Below are positions 1-8,727 of a stretch of 10,729 nt of DNA, piece after piece. Location: NCBI GenBank assembly GCA_050694275.1, contig JBOGXF010000198.1, positions 1-10,729 of the forward strand, read 5' to 3'. Below the pieces are notes generated by a model. That model did no database searches and had not been told where the DNA came from. It saw only the letters and a program-made list of their open reading frames with translations. A program made the translations under genes and the position numbers. How positions within the stretch are numbered: the first letter of the stretch is position 1; each line of letters starts with the position of its first letter. This DNA is from JBOGXF01 sp050694275 (lineage in GTDB: Bacteria > Actinomycetota > CADDZG01 > WHSQ01).

Positions 1-2098
<2,098 letters not shown>

Positions 2099-2100
2099 TT

Positions 2101-2134
2101 GATGCTCGCGCTCGCTATGGAGTTTCCAAGGTTC
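2101..2134 (-). promoter_or_regulatory. boxA-like and processing element just upstream of 23S
   Basis: On the minus strand GAACCTTGGAAACT (2134-2121) is followed by sequence ending GCGAGCATC next to the 23S 5' end. In actinobacterial operons of ordinary structure the spacer before 23S ends in a boxA-like CTTTGAGAACT and then CGCGAGCATC, as I recall it for Streptomyces. The same order and spacing here suggests a retained NusB/S10 antitermination element and the 5' side of the 23S processing stem. The boxA match is degenerate. The 3' flank needed to confirm the stem is outside the window. Confidence 0.5.
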
Positions 2135-2174
2135 GTCTGCTGCGAAGTGACCCTCGTCGCGCCTCTCTGAGGGC

Positions 2175-2209
2175 AAAAAAATCCGCCGGTGGAAAATCCA
2201 TCCCGGCGG
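2175..2209 (-). terminator. Intrinsic-terminator-like hairpin in the 23S leader
   Basis: On the minus strand CCGCCGG (2209-2203) pairs perfectly with CCGGCGG (2189-2183). The 13-nt loop can add a TGG/CCA extension, and the hairpin is followed by A and then seven T (2181-2175). This is a textbook Rho-independent terminator. It could stop transcripts running out of argH before they reach 23S. It also lies downstream of the best 23S promoter, so transcripts from that promoter must pass it, or it ends a separate RNA of about 120 nt. Confidence 0.75.
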
Positions 2210-2238
2210 GCGGCTTGGCGGTCGCGTTAGCTACGCGC

Positions 2239-2271
2239 CTAAGCGCTCACCCCTGGAGAAACGTGCGACAT
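2239..2271 (-). other. Possible 10-codon leader ORF (speculative)
   Basis: ATG at 2271 opens a ten-codon frame, MSHVSPGVSA, stopping at TAG 2241-2239. GAAGGGA (2284-2278) lies 6 nt upstream and could serve as a ribosome binding site. The frame lies between the promoter (2333-2305) and the terminator-like hairpin (2209-2175), the layout of a transcription attenuator. No codon is strongly repeated (three Ser in ten), and a frame this short is expected often by chance. It is listed because of its position, not its sequence. Confidence 0.15.
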
Positions 2272-2304
2272 GTAGAGTCCCTTCGTTTTCTGGACAGCCG
2301 AAAC

Positions 2305-2333
2305 ATTCTATTGGCGCCCTCTCGGGCCGTCAA
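2305..2333 (-). promoter_or_regulatory. Promoter for the 23S rRNA transcription unit
   Basis: On the minus strand a -35 box TTGACG (2333-2328) and a -10 box TAGAAT (2310-2305) are separated by exactly 17 bp, each differing from the sigma70-type consensus at one base. Initiation would be near 2298-2297, about 200 nt before the mature 23S end. It lies about 60 nt beyond the argH stop and the only gene downstream is 23S. It therefore most likely gives 23S its own transcription, independent of the arg operon and of any 16S promoter. Confidence 0.75.
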
Positions 2334-2342
2334 ATCCATGTT

Positions 2343-2369
2343 CCGTCCGGTGAGAGAGAACGCCGGCGG
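2343..2369 (-). terminator. Weak hairpin after argH, possible arg operon terminator
   Basis: Twenty-five bases past the argH stop, CCGCCGG (2369-2363) can pair with CCGGACGG (2350-2343), leaving one bulged A and a pyrimidine-rich loop. No T-run follows, so it is not a canonical Rho-independent terminator. It may slow or process the 3' end of the arg transcript. The stronger hairpin at 2209-2175 is the better terminator candidate. Confidence 0.3.
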
Positions 2370-2394
2370 GCATCGAAGCATTCCTGCCGAAACG

Positions 2395-3801
2395 CTATCG
2401 CCGGGTCGCCGCCCGCAGCCGTGTTGCCGCCGCGGTCAGTTCCTCGATCTGCTCGGCGACCCGCTCGGGGCCCGGTCCCCCAGGGCCGGACCGGGCCCGC
2501 ATGCCCCGTACGGGGTCCTCGACCGCGGTATCGCCCGCCTCTAACGCGTCGTGGTGCGACTTGAGCTCGGCCTCGCTTGCTTTGCCAAGCTCGCTCCCCT
2601 TGCGCTCGAGGGAGCTCACCAGGGAGCCCACCGCCGAGTGCGCCTGCCTGAACGGCACTCCCCGCACGACCAGGACTTCCGCGAGGTCGGTCGCCCAGGC
2701 CTTGCCCTGCGCCGCCGCGAGCCCCATGCGATCGAGGTCGAAGCGAAGCGCGCTCATCAGAGACGCGGTTCCGGCGAGCGAAGACGCGGTGCGGGCCACG
2801 CCTGCGAAGACGAGCTGCTTGTCTTCCTGCAAGTCGCGATCGTAGGCGAGCGGCAATCCCTTGAGCAGCGCCAACAACGACGCCAGCTCACCGATGGTCG
2901 GCGCGGCCCGACCTCGTATCAACTCTGCGAGGTCCGGGTTCCGTTTCTGGGGCATCATGCTCGACCCGGTAGACCACTCTTCGGCGAGTGTCGCGAAGCC
3001 AAACTCTGAGCCGGTCCACAGCACGATCTCTTCGCCCAGACGCGACAGATGCACGCCGCACAGCGCGCACGCGTGCAAGAGATCACATGCAAAGTCGCGG
3101 TCCGACACCGCGTCCATCGCATTTGAGAAGACTTTGGAGAAACCGAGATCGGTCGCGGTCGCGGCGGGATCGAGCGGCAACGTCGTGCCGGCGAGCGCAC
3201 CCGCGCCGAGGCACGAGACGTCTGCCGCATCGTATGCCGCGACAAAGCGGGAACCATCGCGCGCAAGGGCGAATCCGTGTGCGAGCAGGTGAAACGCGAG
3301 CGACACGGGTTGCGCGCGTTGCATGTGGGTGTACCCGGGCATCACCGACCCATCGTGCTCGCGCGCCACTCGACAGATGACATCAACGAGATCTGCGGTG
3401 AGATCCGCGAGCATTGCCGCCTTCGCCTTGCACCACAGTCTGAGATCGGTGACGACGAGATCGTTGCGGCTGCGTCCGGCGTGGACCCGCGCACCCGTGT
3501 CGCCCAGCTTCTCCGTGAGCACACGCTCGACAAACGAGTGAATGTCCTCGTCCTCGGAATCGGCCGTAAGCGTGCCCTCTTCCCACTCCTGCAGGAGTTG
3601 CTTGCTCGCCGTATCGATCTTGTCGACGTCGTCATCGCTCAAAAGCCCTGCGCGAGAAAGAGCGCGGGCGTGCGCCCCCGTGACCGCGAGGTCGAACGGC
3701 AGCAACTCCCGATCCACTTCGATGGAGCGGGTGAGCTTCAGCATGTCGGGATGCGGATCGGAGGCGAATCGCCCGCCCCATAGCTTCTTGCCTTCAGACA
3801 C
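2395..3801 (-). CDS. argH: Argininosuccinate lyase
   Basis: Cleaves argininosuccinate to arginine and fumarate, the last step of arginine synthesis, in the cytoplasm as a homotetramer. The 468-residue product has the family's usual length. Visible motifs are LWGGRF (7-12), HAGRSRND (107-114), GYTHMQRAQP (156-165) with the conserved His159, and the fumarase/aspartase superfamily signature GSSMMPQKRNPD (279-290) with its catalytic serine loop. LPLAYDRDLQEDK (316-328) is also typical. GTG at 3801 is chosen because AAGAGG lies about 8 nt upstream, it begins one base after the argG stop, and the protein then starts where the family does; an in-frame upstream extension to 3897 would run inside argG. 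The codon after RSRND is CTC (Leu115), where most family members have Gln. Last gene of the operon. Confidence 0.96.
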   Translation of the reverse strand: MSEGKKLWGGRFASDPHPDMLKLTRSIEVDRELLPFDLAVTGAHARALSRAGLLSDDDVDKIDTASKQLLQEWEEGTLTADSEDEDIHSFVERVLTEKLGDTGARVHAGRSRNDLVVTDLRLWCKAKAAMLADLTADLVDVICRVAREHDGSVMPGYTHMQRAQPVSLAFHLLAHGFALARDGSRFVAAYDAADVSCLGAGALAGTTLPLDPAATATDLGFSKVFSNAMDAVSDRDFACDLLHACALCGVHLSRLGEEIVLWTGSEFGFATLAEEWSTGSSMMPQKRNPDLAELIRGRAAPTIGELASLLALLKGLPLAYDRDLQEDKQLVFAGVARTASSLAGTASLMSALRFDLDRMGLAAAQGKAWATDLAEVLVVRGVPFRQAHSAVGSLVSSLERKGSELGKASEAELKSHHDALEAGDTAVEDPVRGMRARSGPGGPGPERVAEQIEELTAAATRLRAATRR

Positions 3802-3802
3802 C

Positions 3803-4990
3803 TCAAGACCTCTTCTTCGCCCACTCTTTGGTGGGAAGACCCCACAGCCGAATGAAACCGGCAGCGTCACCATGGTCGAAGGTGTCCTCGTCGTCATACG
3901 TGGCGAGACCGGCGTCGTAAAGGGAGTTTGGCGAGCGCCGGCCGACCGGGGTCGCCGCTCCCGACGACAAGCGCAGCCTCACCGCTCCCGTGACGGCGTC
4001 CTGGGTGGTGGCCACGAACGCATCGATCGCCTCTCGCAACGGAGAGAACCATAGGCCCTCGTACACGAGCTCGGCCCACGTCTGATCGAGATGTCTCTTT
4101 TCGCGCGCGACGCGTCGCTCGAGCACGAGATTCTCGAGATCTGCGTGGGCCTGGATCAGAGCGATCGCGGCCGGCGCTTCGTAGATCTCTCTTGATTTGA
4201 TCCCCACCAGACGGTCCTCGACCATGTCGATCCGACCCACGCCATGCGCGCCTGCAATCTTCCCTATCGCGGCGATCGCCTGGGCGGGGTCCAGGGATTC
4301 CCGGTCGACCGCGATCGGCACTCCGCCCTTGAAAGCGACCTCGACCTCGGTGGGGGTGGAGGGACGGGCTTCCGGCGACGACGTGAGGCCGAAGATGTCT
4401 TCTGGAGGAGAGACCCAGGGATCCTCCAGCACTCCGCACTCGATGCTGCGTCCCCACAGGTTCTCGTCGATCGAGTACGGAGACGATCTCGTCGTCGTGA
4501 TCGGCAGTGCGTGCTCGGCTGCGTAGGCGATGGTCTGCTCTCGGCTCATGCCCCAGTCCCGGACGGGGGCCAGGACTCCGAGGTCGGGAGCGAGCGCGCC
4601 GAGGGATGTCTCGAACCGCACCTGATCGTTGCCCTTCCCCGTGCATCCGTGCGCGACCGCGTCCGCCGCCGAGTCGCGGGCGACATCGACCAGGATCTCC
4701 GAGATCAGCGGACGCGACAGGGCCGAGACGAGTGGATAGCGACCCTGATACAGGGCGTTCGCCTTCAAGGCGGGGAGCACGAAGCCCTCCACGAAGCGCT
4801 GCTTTCCGTCGACGAGTAGTGCGTCCGTTGCACCTAACGCCTGCGCTCGCCGGATCGCCTCCGACAGATCTCCGGGTTGCCCCACATCGACTGCCACCGC
4901 GATCACCTCGTAGCCCTGTTCGTCGAGATATGGGATCGCTACCGATGTATCCAGGCCCCCGGAATACGCAAGGACCACTCTCTTCTTCAT
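3803..4990 (-). CDS. argG: Argininosuccinate synthase
   Basis: Joins citrulline and aspartate with ATP to give argininosuccinate, releasing AMP and pyrophosphate; cytoplasmic homotetramer. The 395-residue protein has the N-terminal PP-loop AYSGGLDTS near residues 8-16, then GCTGKGNDQVRFE, SIDENLWGRSIECG and, near the C-terminus, RRSPNSLYD, all standard for the family. ATG at 4990 (MKKRVVLAYSGG) is preferred because the purine-rich GGGGGTGAGGGAG directly precedes it and family members start here. A GTG three codons earlier (4999) would overlap the argR stop as GTGA and is a possible alternative. Five bases separate it from argR and one from argH, so translation is probably coupled. Confidence 0.96.
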   Translation of the reverse strand: MKKRVVLAYSGGLDTSVAIPYLDEQGYEVIAVAVDVGQPGDLSEAIRRAQALGATDALLVDGKQRFVEGFVLPALKANALYQGRYPLVSALSRPLISEILVDVARDSAADAVAHGCTGKGNDQVRFETSLGALAPDLGVLAPVRDWGMSREQTIAYAAEHALPITTTRSSPYSIDENLWGRSIECGVLEDPWVSPPEDIFGLTSSPEARPSTPTEVEVAFKGGVPIAVDRESLDPAQAIAAIGKIAGAHGVGRIDMVEDRLVGIKSREIYEAPAAIALIQAHADLENLVLERRVAREKRHLDQTWAELVYEGLWFSPLREAIDAFVATTQDAVTGAVRLRLSSGAATPVGRRSPNSLYDAGLATYDDEDTFDHGDAAGFIRLWGLPTKEWAKKRS

Positions 4991-4995
4991 CTCCC

Positions 4996-5490
4996 TCACC
5001 CCCAGGTTTCGAGCATCGTGGATCGGTCTCCCTCGATCGCCACCTGCCAGCGATCCCTCATTCGGAGAGCGGTGTCGGCATCGGGCGTCGCGACAAAGAT
5101 CGTGTCGTCGCCGGCAACCGTCCCCACCACTTCCGTCAGATCGGCGAGGTCGATCGCCCGAGCGACCGCGGCGGCGTGTCCCGGAGCGGTCAGGAGTACG
5201 ACCAGCGATCCCGCCGGTTGTATGTCGATAGCGAACTCCCGCAACGTTCGGGCGAGGCTCCGAGCGACCAGGTCCCCGGTCTGCGACTTCGGCAATTCAT
5301 CGGGCAGGCGATAGACCACCCGGCCTCCCATCCGGATCTTGGTCGCCCCCATCTCGCGCAGGTCGCGAGACACGGTCGCCTGAGTAACGGCGTGACCAAC
5401 GGCACGGAGTTCTTCGACGATGGCCCGTTGACTCGCCGAACGGCCTTCGCGCAGAATTCGCAACAGGTCGCGCCGGCGCTCAGATCTCAT
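4996..5490 (-). CDS. argR: Arginine repressor ArgR
   Basis: Arginine-responsive transcription factor, a hexamer in known members, that represses arginine synthesis genes. At 164 residues it has the family length. The N-terminal half is a winged helix-turn-helix with SQRAIVEELRAVGHAVTQAT followed by VSRDLREMGATKI. The C-terminal half is the oligomerisation and arginine-binding domain with GTVAGDDTIFVA; the paired aspartates of GDD contact arginine in studied homologues. ATG at 5490 is chosen because GGAG lies 8 nt upstream and residues match the family from there. It overlaps the argD end by 11 nt. A GTG at 5520 would overlap by 41 nt and is less likely. Lying inside the operon it presumably controls, it is likely autoregulated through the site upstream of argC. 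Confidence 0.94.
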   Translation of the reverse strand: MRSERRRDLLRILREGRSASQRAIVEELRAVGHAVTQATVSRDLREMGATKIRMGGRVVYRLPDELPKSQTGDLVARSLARTLREFAIDIQPAGSLVVLLTAPGHAAAVARAIDLADLTEVVGTVAGDDTIFVATPDADTALRMRDRWQVAIEGDRSTMLETWG

Positions 5491-6658
5491 CCCAGATCTC
5501 CGCGATGATCTCGAGGGCACGATCGATTTCTTGATCGGTTATCACGAGCGGAGGGGTGAAACGCAGGACGCTCTCGGTCGCATTGTTGACGAGCACGCCC
5601 CGTTCGAGCGCGCGGCCCACGAAGTCGCGCGCGCTCGGCTCATCGAGCTCGACGGCCAACAGGAGTCCCAGACCTCTCACCTCGCAGCGGCTCCCGAAGA
5701 TCGCACCGAGACCATCGCCCAGCCTTCTCCCGGCTATGACCGCTCTGGAGAGAAGCTTCTCGCTCTCGATCACGTCGAGGGTCGCAAGCGCGGCGGCCGA
5801 CTGCACGGGCCCGCCGCCGAACGTCGTCGCGTGATCGCCGTGCCCGAAGGTCGCAGCGACCTCCGGCGCGGCGAGGCAGGAGCCCATCGGCAGTCCTGCT
5901 GCGAGAGCCTTGGCGACGCAGAGCACGTCGGGGGTAACTCCGTAGTGCTCGTGCGCGAACCACTTTCCCGTCCGTCCCAACCCGGTCTGGATTTCGTCGA
6001 GGACGAGCAGCGAGTCGTACTCGTCGCAGAGCACCCGGGCCGTTTGCAGATATCCCTCGGGTGGGACCACCACTCCGGCCTCACCCTGGATCGGTTCCAG
6101 CAATACTGCGACGACGTCTTGGGCCATCGCCTTGGCAAGGGCAGCAGCATCGCCGAAGGGAACGTGCGTGAAGCCCTCGAGCATCGGGGCGAAGGCAGCC
6201 TGCTTTTCCGGCTGCCCCGTCGCTGCGAGGGCCCCGAACGTCCGGCCGTGAAAGCTGCCCTCGGCCGCGATCACTCGCGTCGCGCCCGGCCCCCTGTTCG
6301 TGCTGCCCCATTTGCGCGACAGTTTGAGTGCGCACTCGATTGCCTCAGCCCCAGAATTGCAGAAGAACGCGCGCATCCCTCCGGTGAGGTCGGCGAGTCT
6401 CTCGGCGAGCTCTTCCTGGGGACCGGTCCGATACAGGTTCGAAACATGAACGAGGCGTCCGGCCTGCTCGGCGATGGCCGCGGCGACCTTGGGATGAGCG
6501 TGGCCGACGCTCGTCACCGCGATTCCCGCGACGAGGTCGAGGTAACTGCGACCGTGTGCATCGATGAGCGTCGCCCCGCTCCCCGACGTCAACTCGACCG
6601 GCCATCGGCGGTACGTTTCCATCTGGAACGAAGATGCGAGATCGCTTCTAGAAACCAA
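5480..6658 (-). CDS. argD: Acetylornithine aminotransferase
   Basis: Class-III PLP-dependent transaminase converting N-acetylglutamate semialdehyde and glutamate to N-acetylornithine and 2-oxoglutarate; such enzymes often also act on succinyl-diaminopimelate in lysine synthesis. Visible are the AVTSVGHAHP segment, NSGAEAIECALKLSRK (from residue 101), LVLDEIQTGLGRTG with the cofactor-binding Asp221, and the Schiff-base Lys250 in CVAKALAAGLPMGS. TTG at 6658 is chosen because GAAGGAGG, a perfect ribosome binding site, ends 9 nt upstream, giving 392 residues as in the family. A longer frame from TTG 6697 would swallow that site. It lies 48 nt after argB, the loosest join in the cluster. Its stop overlaps argR, where argF usually follows in actinomycetes. 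Confidence 0.95.
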   Translation of the reverse strand: MVSRSDLASSFQMETYRRWPVELTSGSGATLIDAHGRSYLDLVAGIAVTSVGHAHPKVAAAIAEQAGRLVHVSNLYRTGPQEELAERLADLTGGMRAFFCNSGAEAIECALKLSRKWGSTNRGPGATRVIAAEGSFHGRTFGALAATGQPEKQAAFAPMLEGFTHVPFGDAAALAKAMAQDVVAVLLEPIQGEAGVVVPPEGYLQTARVLCDEYDSLLVLDEIQTGLGRTGKWFAHEHYGVTPDVLCVAKALAAGLPMGSCLAAPEVAATFGHGDHATTFGGGPVQSAAALATLDVIESEKLLSRAVIAGRRLGDGLGAIFGSRCEVRGLGLLLAVELDEPSARDFVGRALERGVLVNNATESVLRFTPPLVITDQEIDRALEIIAEIWDEI

Positions 6659-6667
6659 TCTTGCCGT

Positions 6668-6675
6668 CCTCCTTC
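6668..6675 (-). promoter_or_regulatory. Strong ribosome binding site for argD
   Basis: GAAGGAGG on the minus strand is fully complementary to the 16S anti-Shine-Dalgarno core and ends 9 nt before TTG 6658. It decides the argD start. It is the only perfect site in the cluster, fitting the fact that argD, after a 48-nt gap, cannot rely on translational coupling. Confidence 0.75.
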
Positions 6676-6706
6676 GTGCGGTCAGTCGGAGCGCCAAGAT
6701 CGGTTT

Positions 6707-7591
6707 TCACGGCAGCACCTGGGTCCCAATGCCTTCGTCGGTGAAGACCTCGAGCAGCAAGGCATGCTCCACTCGGCCGTCCAGGATGTGCACCTTCTTC
6801 GTGCCCGCCACCAGCGCGTCAATTGCGGACGCCGCTTTTGGCTGCATCCCCTCGGAAAGCGACACCGACATCTCTTCCAGCTCCGCGCGCTTGAGCTCGG
6901 ACACGAGGGACCCGGCGTCGCCGAAGTCCCGGTACAGGCCCTCGACGTTCGTCAGATACACGAGCTTCTCCGCCTCGAGCGCGCCGGCGACCGCGCCCGC
7001 GACCGCATCGGCGTTCACGTTCAGGGCGGTGCCGCCCGCATCCGGAGCGATCGACGCGATCACCGGAGTGTGCCCGGCGTCAAGCAAAGACTGGAGAAGA
7101 GCCGCCTCGACCACCTCGACTCGTCCGACCCGCCCAAGATCCTCTCCGTTGGGCCCGTCGACTCGAGCCGCGGTGATAAGCCCTCCGTCGCCCCCGGACA
7201 GCCCCACCGCCGAAAGGCCCGCGGCACAGAGACGGGCGACGAGATCGGAATTGATCGATCCGACGAGAACCCTGCGGACTACTTCCATCGACGCATCGTC
7301 GGTAACCCGCAGGCCCCCGATAAAACGTGGCTCGATTCCGGCCTCGGTCATTGCGACACTCACCTGGGGCCCGCCGCCGTGAACGATGACCAACCGGATA
7401 CCGACCAGGGCCATCAAGGCGAGGTCCTCCGCAACGAGGCTCGCGAGCCGTTCGTCGTCGAGGGCCGCGCCGCCGATCTTCGCGACCACGGTCCGGCCGC
7501 GATACGACCGGATGTAGGGAAGCGCCTCGACCAGCGTGACCGCCTTCGACGTCGCTTCCGCCAGCCTGTCCATCGAGGCGGTCGCCGTCAT
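6707..7591 (-). CDS. argB: Acetylglutamate kinase
   Basis: Phosphorylates N-acetylglutamate at the gamma-carboxyl with ATP. The 294-residue amino-acid kinase fold shows VVAKIGGAAL with Lys38, the glycine-rich VIVHGGGPQ (69-76), GGLRVTDDASMEVV (92-105), the substrate region NVNADAVAGAVAGAL (191-205), KLVYLTNVEGLY, and Lys252 in GMQPK near the ATP. The roughly 30-residue N-terminal extension ending ALPYIRSYRGRT, and the C-terminal HILDGRVEHALLLEVFTDEGIGT, are the features of the hexameric, arginine-inhibited class; feedback inhibition is therefore inferred. ATG 7591 overlaps the argJ stop in an ATGA. A second ATG at 7573 lacks a better site. The same frame stays open upstream through argJ, but that extension is not coding. 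Confidence 0.95.
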   Translation of the reverse strand: MTATASMDRLAEATSKAVTLVEALPYIRSYRGRTVVAKIGGAALDDERLASLVAEDLALMALVGIRLVIVHGGGPQVSVAMTEAGIEPRFIGGLRVTDDASMEVVRRVLVGSINSDLVARLCAAGLSAVGLSGGDGGLITAARVDGPNGEDLGRVGRVEVVEAALLQSLLDAGHTPVIASIAPDAGGTALNVNADAVAGAVAGALEAEKLVYLTNVEGLYRDFGDAGSLVSELKRAELEEMSVSLSEGMQPKAASAIDALVAGTKKVHILDGRVEHALLLEVFTDEGIGTQVLP

Positions 7592-8727
7592 GTCGTTCCG
7601 AACGCGTTGAGCGTCACGTAGTCGGGCGAGAGGTCGGCGGTGAGGATCTCGCCGGTCCCACGGCCCGCGCCCACCGACAGCGAGACCTCGATTTCCTCCG
7701 CGTCCATCGCCTTCGCCGCAAGATCGAGCGAGCCGCATGGCTCTCCGTCGGCGAACACCACCTCGCTGCCGATCGCGAGCTGCACCCGGCTCAGGTCCAG
7801 CGACCGTTCGAACGCTCCTGCCGCGGCCAGTACGCGGCCCCAGTTGGGATCGGCGCCGTGCACCGCGGCGCGCCACAGGGCGGATTGAGCGACCGCCCGA
7901 CCGAGCTCCGTCGCGATCAGGTCGTCGGCCGCCCCCGACACCTTGATGCGGACCATGCGACTGGCGCCCTCCGCATCGCGCACCATCTGTTCGGCGAGCT
8001 CCGCGCACACCGTGCCGACCGCGAGCCTGAGCGCGTCGGTGTCGACATCGACCGCCTCCGTCGACAGCAGGAAGACGGAGTCGTTTGTGCTCTCGCACCC
8101 ATCGATTGAGATCCGGTTGAAACTCGCCTCGACCGCCGACGTCAGCACTTGCTGGAGCGAGCCGTCGACGCGGGCGTCGGTGACCAGGAACGCCAGCATC
8201 GTCGCCATGTTCGGGGCGATCATCGCCGCCCCCTTTCCGACTCCGATGACCGAAGCTCCGCCATGCGAAGCCCCGGCGATCTTGGTCGTCGAGTCCGTGG
8301 TGAGGATTGCTTCGGCGAAACGACCCGGATCGCTGCTCGCGTTCGCGAGTGCGGTCGGAAGCGCGTCGACGATCTTGTCCACCTCGAGAGGGATGCCGAT
8401 CACGCCGGTTGAGGCGACGAGAACCTCGCTCGCCTTACAGCCGATGGCAGCGGCGGCGACCTGCGCGGTCGTCGCGACCGCGCCCTCGCCGGCCCCGCCG
8501 GTGCAGGCGTTCGCGTTCCCGCTATTGACGACGACCGCGCGCGCCGGCTTTCCCAGCAAGGAACGGGACCATCGAACGCACGCGGCCGCAGCCGCGTTCG
8601 TGGTGAAGCTTCCCGCCCAGGCCACCGGGCGGTCGGCCACCAATACGCCGAGATCGGGCACGCCACCCGGCTTGATGCCGCACGCCATCCCGGCGGCGGC
8701 CACCCCCGAGGGCCACTCGGCCCTCAC
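7588..8727 (-). CDS. argJ: Glutamate N-acetyltransferase / ornithine acetyltransferase
   Basis: Transfers the acetyl group from N-acetylornithine to glutamate, closing the acetyl cycle and releasing ornithine; some members also use acetyl-CoA. The precursor cleaves itself at the Ala-Thr bond in KGAAMIAPNMATML: the new N-terminal Thr (about residue 176 from this start) is the nucleophile. NSGNANACTG, the oxyanion-hole STGVIG, TTDSTTK, GADPNWGRVLAAAG and the C-terminal DYVTLNAFGTT are family hallmarks. About 379 residues is normal. GTG 8727 overlaps the argC stop as GTGA and has GGGGTG at suitable spacing; GTG 8733, two codons earlier, is the alternative. The usual VDGDTSTND motif reads IDGCESTND here, a mild divergence. 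Whether it is mono- or bifunctional cannot be told from sequence. Confidence 0.95.
   Translation of the reverse strand: MRAEWPSGVAAAGMACGIKPGGVPDLGVLVADRPVAWAGSFTTNAAAAACVRWSRSLLGKPARAVVVNSGNANACTGGAGEGAVATTAQVAAAAIGCKASEVLVASTGVIGIPLEVDKIVDALPTALANASSDPGRFAEAILTTDSTTKIAGASHGGASVIGVGKGAAMIAPNMATMLAFLVTDARVDGSLQQVLTSAVEASFNRISIDGCESTNDSVFLLSTEAVDVDTDALRLAVGTVCAELAEQMVRDAEGASRMVRIKVSGAADDLIATELGRAVAQSALWRAAVHGADPNWGRVLAAAGAFERSLDLSRVQLAIGSEVVFADGEPCGSLDLAAKAMDAEEIEVSLSVGAGRGTGEILTADLSPDYVTLNAFGTT

Noticed and set aside
2217..2240. 12-base match in the 23S leader to a 16S rRNA segment (CGTAGCTAACGC)
   Set aside because: The match ends abruptly and the flanks do not follow 16S. It also forms a local hairpin by itself, so chance is more likely than a 16S remnant.
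2099..2394. Search for a tRNA (Ile/Ala) or 5S gene between argH and 23S
   Set aside because: No T-loop GTTCGA-type motif, acceptor stem pairing or 5S-like sequence is present on either strand.
5531..7621. Plus-strand 696-codon open frame across argD and argB
   Set aside because: It lies fully antisense to argD and argB, both certain from motifs. Its Arg/Gly/His-rich composition is typical of a shadow frame in GC-rich DNA with strong third-position bias.
7592..8098. In-frame upstream extension of argB by about 169 codons
   Set aside because: The stretch is the wrong frame of argJ, rich in Arg and Gly with no homology seen. The kinase family starts near the ATG at 7591, which overlaps the argJ stop.
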